A stretch of DNA of 29,439 nucleotides from JBHELQ01 sp046262995. Lineage in GTDB: Bacteria > Actinomycetota > Thermoleophilia > Solirubrobacterales > Thermoleophilaceae. This document shows, piece by piece, positions 13,624 through 21,291 of the stretch (position 1 is the stretch's first letter; every line of letters begins with the position of its first letter). Made by a program: the position numbers and the translations under genes. Under the pieces are notes generated by a model. It was not told where the DNA came from. It saw only the letters and a list, made by a program, of their open reading frames with translations, and did not search any database. The DNA lies in NCBI GenBank assembly GCA_046262995.1, contig JBHELQ010000148.1, positions 1 to 29,439 of the forward strand. The letters are read 5' to 3'.

Positions 13624-15486
13624 CTAGTCGGCACTCGGCTCGGGCGCCTTACGGCGCCGCCTGCCGCCGCGGCGCCCCCGCCGGGCCGATCCGCGGGCGC
13701 GTCCGTCGCCCTCGTCGGCCGGGGGGCCGGGCGGGGGGTCGACCAGGACGGCTTCCGCCGCGGAGCGGCCGACCTTCTCGATTCGGACGAGTGCTCGTTC
13801 CCCCACCAGGGTGGAGGCCCCGGTGACCGAGACGATGTACCCGTCGAGCTTCGCCACGGCGTCGTCCTCGTTGTACATGTGGGGCTCCACGATCTGAACG
13901 AGCACTTCCTCGCCCTCCCGGAACGGAAGCGCGCGCTCCTCCACCTCGGAGCGGCTGCCCTCGAGCGCCACCTCGAAGTGGTCGATCGGCAGCGCCTCGC
14001 TGCCCTCGAAGTGGAAGCGCTTACCGGTTTCCCCCTCGATCTCGACGATGGGCCCCGGGCCCCCCGGCCCGCCCACCAGGTTGCCCGCGACCTTCGGATG
14101 TACCCGGATCAGGAACGCCTCGGGCCGGGGACGCTCAACGACCAGCTCGCGCAACCAGCGATCGACCTCGAGCGCGACCGTCTCCTCCGACAGCACGACG
14201 CCCTCGCCCTCGCAGGTGGGACAGGCCTTGGTCAGGATCTCGCGCACGCCGTCGGTCACGTTCTGCCGCGTCATCTCCACCAGGCCGAGCGGGGAGATCT
14301 CGACCACATAGGTCTTCGTGCGGTCCTCGTCGAGCGCCTTGCGAAGGGTCTTCAGCACCGCTTCGCGGTTGCGCGCCCGCGACATGTCGATGAAGTCGAT
14401 GACGATGATCCCGCCGATGTCCCGCAGGCGGAGCTGGCGCACCACCGCCTCGGCGGCCTCGAGGTTCGTCCTCGTGATCGTGTCCTCGAGCTTCGCCCCG
14501 CGCCCGTGGCCGGTGAAGGAGCCTGAGTTGACGTCGATCACGGTCATGGCCTCGGCGTAGTCGATCATCAGGTAACCACCGGAGTTCAGGTCCACCCTCC
14601 GCCTGAGCGTCGACTGGATCACCTCCTCGACCCCGAAGCGCTCGAACAGGGGCTGCTCTCCCTCGTAGAACTCCAGTCGTTCGAGCAGCTCGGGAGCGGT
14701 GCGGTTGAAGAACGACTCCAGGCGGTGGTGCTGCTTGCGGTCGTCGACCATCGCCTTCTCGAACTCACCGGTGAAGATGTCGCGCGCCACGCGGACGGAC
14801 AGGTCGGCCTCCTGGAAGACCATCGCGGGCGCCGTGGTGTCCTTCGCGCGCTGCTGCAGCACCTCGTGGAGCTTGTGGAGGTACTTGATCTCGCGCTCGA
14901 AGTCCTCGCGCTTCGCCCCCTGGGCGGCGGTGCGCACGATCGCGCCACCCTCGCCCAGGTCGATCTTGGCGGCCGCCTTGCGCAGCCGCTCCCGCTCCTT
15001 GTCGTCAAGCCGGCGGGAGACCCCGACCCCCTCGCCCTGCGGCGTGTAGACCAGGTAGCGACCGGCGATCGACAGCTGCATCGACAAGCGCGGGCCCTTG
15101 GTCTTGAGCGGGTCCTTGACCGCCTGGACCAGGACCTCCTGCCCGGGTTTCAGGAGCTCCGTGATCCGCTTGCCCTTGCCACCCGAGCGTCCGCGTCGGG
15201 CAACCTCCACCCCCGCAACGACGACGTCGTCGGCGTGCAGGAAGCCGTTCTTCTCCAGGCCGATGTCGACGAAGGCCGCCTCGAGGCCGGCCAGGACGTT
15301 GTCGACCTTGCCCTTGTAGATGTTGCCGACGATCGAGCGCGAGCCGCGACGCTCGATGTAGAGCTCGCCGACGCGCCAGTTCGGTTCCTGCTTGCGGCCC
15401 TTCTTAGCGGACGGGGCTCCCTCCGCCTCGAGGATGCCGACTCTCGTTTCGCCACGGTCGACCGTGACGAGCACTTGCTTTCTCAA
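13624..15486 (-). CDS. rng: ribonuclease E/G family endoribonuclease with C-terminal TRAM-like domain
   Basis: Endonuclease for mRNA decay and rRNA/tRNA processing. The 620 residues contain an S1 domain (about 37-140, VGNIYKGKVDNVLAGLEAAFVDIG), RNase H-like and 5'-sensor regions, the Mg-binding aspartates D318 (MTVIDVNSGSFTG) and D364 (IIVIDFIDM), the Zn-link CPTC at 422-425, and the small domain (about 430-515). Beyond the usual RNase G end, residues about 522-582 look like a TRAM domain (GYIVSVTGASTLVGERALVRIEKV spans its core strands; best RNA-binding candidate), followed by an Arg-rich tail. The start is TTG at 15486 with GAGAGG 6 nt upstream; it follows rodA by 9 nt. There is no long N-terminal or C-terminal scaffold as in some actinobacterial RNase E proteins. 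Confidence 0.94.
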   Translation of the reverse strand: MRKQVLVTVDRGETRVGILEAEGAPSAKKGRKQEPNWRVGELYIERRGSRSIVGNIYKGKVDNVLAGLEAAFVDIGLEKNGFLHADDVVVAGVEVARRGRSGGKGKRITELLKPGQEVLVQAVKDPLKTKGPRLSMQLSIAGRYLVYTPQGEGVGVSRRLDDKERERLRKAAAKIDLGEGGAIVRTAAQGAKREDFEREIKYLHKLHEVLQQRAKDTTAPAMVFQEADLSVRVARDIFTGEFEKAMVDDRKQHHRLESFFNRTAPELLERLEFYEGEQPLFERFGVEEVIQSTLRRRVDLNSGGYLMIDYAEAMTVIDVNSGSFTGHGRGAKLEDTITRTNLEAAEAVVRQLRLRDIGGIIVIDFIDMSRARNREAVLKTLRKALDEDRTKTYVVEISPLGLVEMTRQNVTDGVREILTKACPTCEGEGVVLSEETVALEVDRWLRELVVERPRPEAFLIRVHPKVAGNLVGGPGGPGPIVEIEGETGKRFHFEGSEALPIDHFEVALEGSRSEVEERALPFREGEEVLVQIVEPHMYNEDDAVAKLDGYIVSVTGASTLVGERALVRIEKVGRSAAEAVLVDPPPGPPADEGDGRARGSARRGRRGGRRRRKAPEPSAD

Positions 15487-15495
15487 GATTTCCTC

Positions 15496-16683
15496 TCATA
15501 AAGCTCGATTCAGGCTCTTGGCCTGCGCCGTCTCGCGCGCTCGCGCATAGATGGACTGCAGCAGGCCGATGGCCAGGAAGGTCACAAGCACCGACGAGCC
15601 GCCGTAAGACATGAGCGGCAGTGGGACGCCGGTGATGGGCATGATCCCGATGGTCATGCCCACGTTGATGAATATCTGGAACATAAGCATCGCAGTAACG
15701 CCGCCCGCTATCAGCGCCCCGTAGAGGTTCTTCGCCATCGTCAGGACGCGCAGGCATCTCCAGATCATGAGCGCATACAAGGACAGCACGATCGCCGCCC
15801 CGATGAAGCCGAACTCTTCACCCACCACCGAGAATACGAAGTCCGTGTGGTGCTCGGGCAGGAAGTTCAGCTTCGTCTGTGTGGCCTGGTCGCCGCGGCC
15901 GGCCTTCCCCCCGGAGCCCACGGCCGTGAGCGACTGGTTGATCTGGTAGCCCTCCTTGCGAGGGTTGTCCGTTGGGTGCAGGAAGGCGGTCAGGCGGTCC
16001 ACCTGGTACGGCTTGAGCACGTCCACGCCGACCGCCGGAGCGGCTACGAGCACGAGGACCACCGCCGCGGTGCCGAGACCCGTGAGGGCCACGAAGTGGG
16101 TCCACTTGGTGCCCGCCACGAAGAGCACGGCGAGCGCGACCACCATGTAGACCATCCCGCTGCCTATGTCCGGCTCCGCGACCACGAGGATCGCGGGGAC
16201 GATCGCGGCCAGCATCACCCGGCTCGTGGTCTCCCGCTCCTGGAGGCGCCGGACGCGATCGACCACGAACCCGGCAAGGGCCAGGATCAGCAGCACCTTG
16301 CCGAGCTCAGACGGCTGGAACTTGAGGAACGGGAAGTCGATCCAGCGCTTCGAGCCGCGGGTGGCGCCGCCGACCATGTAGACGAACAGGATCGACGCGA
16401 TCATGAACGCGTACAGGCCGCCCTTCCACTCGCGTATGCGCGAGTAGTCGAAGCGCGAGATCACGAGCATCAGCGCCAGTCCGACGAGGCCGTACGCGAT
16501 CTGCCGGTAGACGTAGAAGTTCGGCTGGCCGGGAATGTCGTCGGCAGTCGCCGAGGACAGGACCCAGACGCTGAAGGCGACGAGCCCGACCGCGGCGAGC
16601 AGGAGCAGCGGATCGAGCGGCAGCAGGCGGCGTTGCGGCTCGCTGAAGCCCTTCACCTGGCTGGCGAGCGGGGAGGCCTGCAT
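15496..16683 (-). CDS. rodA: rod shape-determining SEDS glycosyltransferase RodA
   Basis: Integral-membrane peptidoglycan polymerase of the elongasome, working with PBP2. The 395 residues have about ten membrane helices and SEDS signatures: GSKRWIDFPFLKFQPSELGK (family-defining, around 110-130), a large extracytoplasmic loop (DVLKPYQVDRLTAFLHP, GYQINQSLTAVGSGG), TDFVFSVVGEEFGFIG with the conserved acidic residues, and a C-terminal MPITGVPLPLMSYGGSS block. RodA rather than FtsW is assigned because it lies directly after the PBP2 gene in an mre cluster. The ATG at 16683 is preceded by AGGGTG. The gap to mrdA is 22 bp. Confidence 0.95.
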   Translation of the reverse strand: MQASPLASQVKGFSEPQRRLLPLDPLLLLAAVGLVAFSVWVLSSATADDIPGQPNFYVYRQIAYGLVGLALMLVISRFDYSRIREWKGGLYAFMIASILFVYMVGGATRGSKRWIDFPFLKFQPSELGKVLLILALAGFVVDRVRRLQERETTSRVMLAAIVPAILVVAEPDIGSGMVYMVVALAVLFVAGTKWTHFVALTGLGTAAVVLVLVAAPAVGVDVLKPYQVDRLTAFLHPTDNPRKEGYQINQSLTAVGSGGKAGRGDQATQTKLNFLPEHHTDFVFSVVGEEFGFIGAAIVLSLYALMIWRCLRVLTMAKNLYGALIAGGVTAMLMFQIFINVGMTIGIMPITGVPLPLMSYGGSSVLVTFLAIGLLQSIYARARETAQAKSLNRAL

Positions 16684-16695
16684 CAGGCGGTCACC

Positions 16696-16709
16696 CTAGC
16701 CATGGCTAG
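16696..16709. repeat. 14-bp perfect palindrome at the mrdA stop codon
   Basis: CTAGCCATGGCTAG spans the mrdA stop codon and the start of the 22-bp mrdA-rodA gap. It has no U-tract and no loop, so it is unlikely to be a terminator. CTAG-containing motifs are rare in GC-rich genomes, which makes two copies in one palindrome notable, but chance is possible. Confidence 0.4.
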
Positions 16710-18580
16710 TCGGACGGCCCACCCTTGGCACCCTTGGCACCCTTCTTCACTCCGAACAGGGTGGCCAGGATCTGCCGCGCCATCGGGGCGGCGGTGTCGG
16801 CGCCGAAGCCGCCGGCCTCGTCGGTGGCCACGACCACGTACTTGATGCTCGGGTAGGGCGCCAGGGCGGCGTACCAGGACTGGTCCGGCCGGCCCGCTCC
16901 CTTCTGGGCCGTTCCGGTCTTGCCGGCCACCGGGATCGGGAAGCCGGCGAACACCTTGGCCGACGTACCTCCCGGCTGACTCGCCGCCCCGCGCAGGCCG
17001 TCGAGGATCGCCTGCCGGAACTCCGGCCTGATGGGGATCCGGCGCGCCGTGGGAGCCTCCAGGTCCTGGAGCACGCGACCCGCCGAGTCCTCGATCCGCA
17101 TGCCGAGCCGCGGCTTCAACACCCTGCCGCCGTTCGCCAGCGCGGCGTAGGCCACCGCCAGTTGCAGCGGATCGACCTGCACGTCGCCCTGGCCGACGCT
17201 CAGGTTGATGTTGTCGCCCGGCGTCCAGGGCCGGTCGGTCAGGTGCTTCTTGAACAGCCGGTTCCGCCAGCGCGGCGAGGGAATGAGCCCCGGGCTCTCG
17301 TTCGGGAGGTCGATGCCGGTGCGCCGGCCGAGCCCGTAGTTGTGCGCCCAGTGCTGGAGCAGCAGCCCATTGCCGGTGCTGTTCATCTCCAGACCCAGGC
17401 GGTAGAAGAAGACGTCGCTCGAGACCGTGAGCGCCCTGCGCAGCGCCAGCGCGCCGTTGCCGCCGCCGCCCGCGTTCTTGAATGTCAGGCCTCCCACCCT
17501 TAGCGAACCGCCGTCGTACTCCACGGTGTCCGGCGTGATTACGCCGCCCTGTAGCGCGGCCGTGGCGGTGATCAGCTTGAAGGTCGACCCCGTCGGGTAG
17601 TTGCCCTGGGTCGCGCGGTTCGTGAGCGGCGCGCCGTTGTTCGGGTCGGACAGCCGCTTGTAGTCGGACTGCTTGATCACCCTGGAGAAGACGTTCGGGT
17701 CGAAGGAGGGCTGGGAGCCGAGCGCCACGACCTGTCCGTTGTGCACGTTCATCACGACGAAGGCGCCGCGGCCGGTGCCTCCTGCCAGCGCCGCCTGTCC
17801 CGACCTCTGCACGTTCATGTCGACGCCAAGCCGCAGCTGGCGTCCCGGCTGCGGATCCCGGACCGACAGCTCGCCCTTCAGCCGGCCGAGAGCGTCGACC
17901 TGCACCCGGCTCGCCCCGTCGCGGCCACGCAGGAAGCGGTCGTACTGGTACTCGATCCCGTCCTTGCCGACGCGGTCGCCCATCGGCACGCCGCGGTAGC
18001 GCTCCTGGTGGAGCTGCTCGCGGGTGATCTCGCCGACGGTCCCGAACAGGTGCGCGCCGACCTGGCGGTGCGGGTAGGAGCGCAGGAAGACGCGCTCCAC
18101 GGTCACGCCGGGCAGGTCGTCCCCGTGCTCGAGCACGTACATCATCACCGGGCGTGACACGTCCGTCTTGACGGTCGCGGACGAGAACGGCGGCAGCCGC
18201 TGGAACTCCCGCCTCATCCGGTGTTCGATCTGCGTGACCCGCAGCCCCAGCACCCGGCCGAGCTTGCGGTAGACGCGCCGCCGCCGCGCGCGGTCACCTG
18301 GCAGCTTGTCCGGAGTTACCTTGACCGCCAGCCCGGTGCGGTTGTCCACCAGGACGCGGCCATTGCGGTCGACGATCTGGCCGCGGGGCGCCTGCACCTT
18401 GATCTCGCGCACGCGATTGTTGTTCGCCTCGGCCCGGTACTTGTCGCCGGACAGCACCTGGAGGTACCAGAGGCGGAAGAAGATGACCGCGAAGGCCATC
18501 AGCGCGATGCCGCCGATGAACGCCACGCGGATCGCGAGCTGCGGGGTGAGCGCCGGTCGCCTGTCCGAGTCGAGGTACAC
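16706..18580 (-). CDS. mrdA: penicillin-binding protein 2 (elongasome transpeptidase)
   Basis: Class B PBP that cross-links peptidoglycan during side-wall growth and activates RodA. The 624 residues have one N-terminal membrane helix (about 16-43), the PBP dimerisation/pedestal region (about 60-240, with APRGQIVDRNGRVLV), and the transpeptidase domain with S332-T-F-K335, the second motif S387-S-D389 (the SxD form common in PBP2s) and K554-T-G-T. All catalytic motifs are intact. The C-terminus is a short Lys/Gly repeat (KKGAKGAKGG) encoded by two near-identical 9-nt units. The start is GTG at 18580, 3 nt after the mreD stop. Beta-lactams would be expected to acylate S332. Confidence 0.96.
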   Translation of the reverse strand: MYLDSDRRPALTPQLAIRVAFIGGIALMAFAVIFFRLWYLQVLSGDKYRAEANNNRVREIKVQAPRGQIVDRNGRVLVDNRTGLAVKVTPDKLPGDRARRRRVYRKLGRVLGLRVTQIEHRMRREFQRLPPFSSATVKTDVSRPVMMYVLEHGDDLPGVTVERVFLRSYPHRQVGAHLFGTVGEITREQLHQERYRGVPMGDRVGKDGIEYQYDRFLRGRDGASRVQVDALGRLKGELSVRDPQPGRQLRLGVDMNVQRSGQAALAGGTGRGAFVVMNVHNGQVVALGSQPSFDPNVFSRVIKQSDYKRLSDPNNGAPLTNRATQGNYPTGSTFKLITATAALQGGVITPDTVEYDGGSLRVGGLTFKNAGGGGNGALALRRALTVSSDVFFYRLGLEMNSTGNGLLLQHWAHNYGLGRRTGIDLPNESPGLIPSPRWRNRLFKKHLTDRPWTPGDNINLSVGQGDVQVDPLQLAVAYAALANGGRVLKPRLGMRIEDSAGRVLQDLEAPTARRIPIRPEFRQAILDGLRGAASQPGGTSAKVFAGFPIPVAGKTGTAQKGAGRPDQSWYAALAPYPSIKYVVVATDEAGGFGADTAAPMARQILATLFGVKKGAKGAKGGPSD

Positions 18581-18583
18581 GCG

Positions 18584-19162
18584 CTAGACCTCGAGGCCCC
18601 GCAGGCCGAGCGGCCCGGGCTCGCGCGCCGGCCGGCGGCGCCGGCGCAGGTCGTACGGGTCGGCGAGCAGCGAGGGGCGCAGCAGCTTCCGCGCGCCGGC
18701 GAACACCGCCAGCGCCAGCGCGCCGTTCAGGAGCGCGGCGACCAGCATGTCCCGAAGAACGAGCGGGCTCACCGTCGCGCTGACGTCGAGCATGAAGGAG
18801 ACGGCCGCGAACGCGGCTCCCCAGATCAACGTGGCCGCCGCGGCAACCGGGATCGGCAGCAGGCCGTGCGAGGGATCGCGGAGCTCGCGGAAGCGGCCCA
18901 CCCCGTAGCCGAGCGCGCTCAGCACGAGCGACGAGGCGCCCATCGTCTGGCCGGTCGCCAGATCGAGCAGTACCCCCATCGCGAACCCCGTTGCGCTGCC
19001 GGCGACGCTCCCCCCGTAGTAGGCGACCGCGGCCACGGCGAGCGGGATCAGGTCGGCGTTGCCCCCGAGAATGGTGATTTGGCCGATGCCCGAGAGCTGG
19101 AGCACGAGCGCGACGAACAGCAGCAGGCCGACTCGCAGGAAAGCACCGGGACCGAGGATCAC
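18584..19162 (-). CDS. mreD: rod shape-determining protein MreD
   Basis: Small integral-membrane component of the MreBCD elongasome. The 192 residues show about five hydrophobic segments (for example GLLLFVALVLQLSGIGQITILGG at the N-terminus) and the MreD feature GFAMGVLLDLATGQTMGASSLVLSALGYGVG, followed by a hydrophilic Arg/Pro-rich tail (RRRRRPAREPGPLG). The start is a GTG whose last bases overlap the mreC TGA (GTGA), so it is translationally coupled. Sequence conservation of MreD is low and the call leans on its position between mreC and mrdA, but the helix pattern and internal motif agree. Confidence 0.93.
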   Translation of the reverse strand: MILGPGAFLRVGLLLFVALVLQLSGIGQITILGGNADLIPLAVAAVAYYGGSVAGSATGFAMGVLLDLATGQTMGASSLVLSALGYGVGRFRELRDPSHGLLPIPVAAAATLIWGAAFAAVSFMLDVSATVSPLVLRDMLVAALLNGALALAVFAGARKLLRPSLLADPYDLRRRRRPAREPGPLGLRGLEV

Positions 19163-20064
19163 GGCTGCACCAGCTGGCCGGGTGGAACGGCGGACGCGCG
19201 GGCGGTGTTCGGCCGCTTGGTCAGCACCTGCACGTAGTCCAGGCGCTTCAGGTCGGCGAACGGCTTGATGTGGACGCGCTGGTAGAGCTCGATCTCGTCC
19301 AGGGCGACCTTGGTCACCCGCCCGATCGGGATGCCGCGCGGGAAGAGCGACTCGACGCGCGAGGACGTGAAGCCCGACGTGACCACAGTGGCTCCCTGGG
19401 TCACGCGCTGCCCCTTCTCGACGAAGTCGAGCAGCAGGTCGTTCGGGTTGCCCACCTCCGGCTTGACGATCCCACTCGCTCCCTGGGGCATGACCTGGGC
19501 GGAGACAGCGCTCTCGGAGTCGGTTATGAGGGTTACCTCGGCCGTCCCGCCGGTCACGCGCGTGATCTTGCCGGCAAGCCCGCCGGCCGCGATCACCGGC
19601 TGGTCGACGTGGATGCCGTCCCCCGAGCCACGGTCGATCTTGAGGCTCGAGTACCAGACGGTCGGCGAGCGCGCGATCACGCGCGCCGTGACCGGGTCCG
19701 TTCCCTGGGGGTAGCCACCGGCGCGCTGGAGGCGCACGATCCCGCGCAGCTCGGCGGCGTCCCGCTGGGCGGTCTGTGCCTGGGCGAGCCGGCTGCGCAG
19801 ATCCTGGACCTCCTTCTTCAGGTCCTTGTTGTCGCCCTTGGCGTGGAGCGTGTCGCCAAACCAGCCGAACAGGTCGGTGACCGGCTTCAGCGCCCGGCTC
19901 GCCCCGCTCTCGACAGGGGCGAAGGCCTCCTGCGCTCCACGCTGGAGCGCGTGCAGGATCCCACCCCCCGACTCGCCGAAGTAGACGGTCAGGAGCGCCA
20001 CGGACAACCCGACGAAAACCGCCAGCGCCGCCCGCCTTCTGCGGACCGTCTTCCTGTCGAACAC
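19159..20064 (-). CDS. mreC: rod shape-determining protein MreC
   Basis: Bitopic membrane protein that connects MreB filaments inside the cell to PBP2 outside. The 301 residues contain a cytoplasmic basic start (FDRKTVRRRR), one membrane helix (about 12-28), a coiled coil (about 74-105, DNKDLKKEVQDLRSRLAQAQ) and the two beta-barrel domains, with typical VTARVIARSPTVWYSSLKIDRGS, GLAGKITRVTGGTAEVTLITD and RGIPIGRVTKV motifs. The length is normal. The GTG start at 20064 has GGGAGG upstream and lies 27 nt after the mreB stop. Confidence 0.96.
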   Translation of the reverse strand: MFDRKTVRRRRAALAVFVGLSVALLTVYFGESGGGILHALQRGAQEAFAPVESGASRALKPVTDLFGWFGDTLHAKGDNKDLKKEVQDLRSRLAQAQTAQRDAAELRGIVRLQRAGGYPQGTDPVTARVIARSPTVWYSSLKIDRGSGDGIHVDQPVIAAGGLAGKITRVTGGTAEVTLITDSESAVSAQVMPQGASGIVKPEVGNPNDLLLDFVEKGQRVTQGATVVTSGFTSSRVESLFPRGIPIGRVTKVALDEIELYQRVHIKPFADLKRLDYVQVLTKRPNTARASAVPPGQLVQP

Positions 20065-20091
20065 CGCTCCGGATCCTCCCGGGCGCGGGCC

Positions 20092-21138
20092 CTAGTGCCT
20101 GCGCCTGTTTCGGGAATTCTTGTTGCTGCGGTGGATGGCCTCGAACTCCTCGAGGCTGCGGCCCGATCCGACGGCCACGCAGGTCAGGGGCGACTCGGCC
20201 AGATGCGCCGGCATCTGGGTCTCGTCTCGCAGCCGCTCGTCGAGCCCCTGGAGCAGCGCACCGCCGCCCGCGAGCATGATCCCGCGGTCCATGATGTCCG
20301 AGGCGAGCTCCGGCGGAGTGCGGTCGAGGGTCTCCTTCACGGCGTCGATGATCGCCTGCAGGGGCTCCGCGATGGCGATCCGGACCTCCTCGCTCGTCAG
20401 GACGATCGTCTTCGGAAGCCCGGAGACCAGGTCACGGCCCCGGATCTCCGCCTGCACCTCCTCGTCCAGCGGAAAGGCCGAGCCGATCTCGAGCTTCACC
20501 TCCTCGGAGGTCTGCTGGCCGATCATCAGCTTGTACTCCCGCTTGACGTAGTTGATGATCGCCTCGTCGATCTCGTCGCCGCCGATGCGAATCGACTGCG
20601 AGACCACTATTCCTCCGAGCGAGATCACCGCCACCTCGCTGGTGCCGCCGCCGATGTCGACCACCATGTTGCCTGTCGGCTCGCCCACCGGCAGGCCGGC
20701 GCCGATCGCCGCGGCCATCGGCTCCTCGATCAGGTAGGCCTGGCGCGCGCCCGCCGACAGACACGCCTCCTCGACGGCCCGCTTCTCGACGCCTGTGACC
20801 CCTGATGGGACACACACCACGACGCGCGGATGGGCCCAGCGGTTCTGGTGCACCTTCTGGATGAAGTGGCGCAGCATCTGCTCGGTCACGTCGAAGTCGG
20901 CGATCACGCCGTCCTTCAGCGGGCGAATGGCCTGGATCGTGCCGGGCGTCCGGCCCAGCATCCGCTTGGCCTCGATGCCCACCGCATGGACCTCGGTGCT
21001 GCGGGAGTCGATCGCCACCACGGAGGGCTCGGACAGGACGATCCCGCGACCGCGCACGTATACGAGCGTGTTGGCGGTGCCCAGATCGACGGCCATGTCG
21101 CGGCCGCCCATGCCGGTGAGGTAGGAGAAAAAGCCCAT
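20092..21138 (-). CDS. mreB: rod shape-determining protein MreB
   Basis: Bacterial actin that forms membrane-associated filaments and directs side-wall synthesis. The 348 residues carry the actin-fold nucleotide motifs: phosphate-1 DLGTANTLVYVRG (about 18-30), phosphate-2 DIGGGTSEVAVISLGG (about 166-181) and the adenosine motif GIMLAGGGALLQGLDERL near 290-307. The N-terminus MGFFSYLTG can serve as a hydrophobic membrane-contact segment. The C-terminal tail is basic (RSNKNSRNRRRH). It is first in the mreBCD-mrdA-rodA unit, transcribed from a TATTCT box just upstream. Presence of the whole set implies a rod-shaped or elongating cell. Confidence 0.98.
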   Translation of the reverse strand: MGFFSYLTGMGGRDMAVDLGTANTLVYVRGRGIVLSEPSVVAIDSRSTEVHAVGIEAKRMLGRTPGTIQAIRPLKDGVIADFDVTEQMLRHFIQKVHQNRWAHPRVVVCVPSGVTGVEKRAVEEACLSAGARQAYLIEEPMAAAIGAGLPVGEPTGNMVVDIGGGTSEVAVISLGGIVVSQSIRIGGDEIDEAIINYVKREYKLMIGQQTSEEVKLEIGSAFPLDEEVQAEIRGRDLVSGLPKTIVLTSEEVRIAIAEPLQAIIDAVKETLDRTPPELASDIMDRGIMLAGGGALLQGLDERLRDETQMPAHLAESPLTCVAVGSGRSLEEFEAIHRSNKNSRNRRRH

Positions 21139-21154
21139 CGCGCTGTGAGAGGTG

Positions 21155-21160
21155 AGAATA
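21155..21160 (-). promoter_or_regulatory. mreB: -10 hexamer TATTCT of mreB
   Basis: TATTCT ends 16 nt before the mreB ATG, giving a leader of about 9-10 nt with no Shine-Dalgarno. The rest of the 153-bp gap (21139-21291) holds only short GC-rich inverted repeats; no clear second element or coding frame is seen. Confidence 0.45.
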
Positions 21161-21291
21161 GGCCGCCGGACGGCAGCCCGCCGCGAGCCGGGGCGAGTAC
21201 CTCGAAGTTGGGCGCCGGATGCCCCCGGTCCGCGCGCGGAAGTGTAACGAGTACCGCTGGCCCCGCCGCGGGTTTCACCTGCAATTTCCGC

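Noticed and set aside
16706..16760. Two 9-nt tandem units near the end of mrdA as a regulatory repeat
   Set aside because: They simply encode the Lys/Gly-Ala tail (KGAKGAKG) of PBP2, with only two copies.
17300..17420. Apparent loss of the SxN motif in PBP2 (SSD present)
   Set aside because: An SxD second motif is normal for elongasome PBP2 proteins, and the spacing to STFK and KTGT is as expected.
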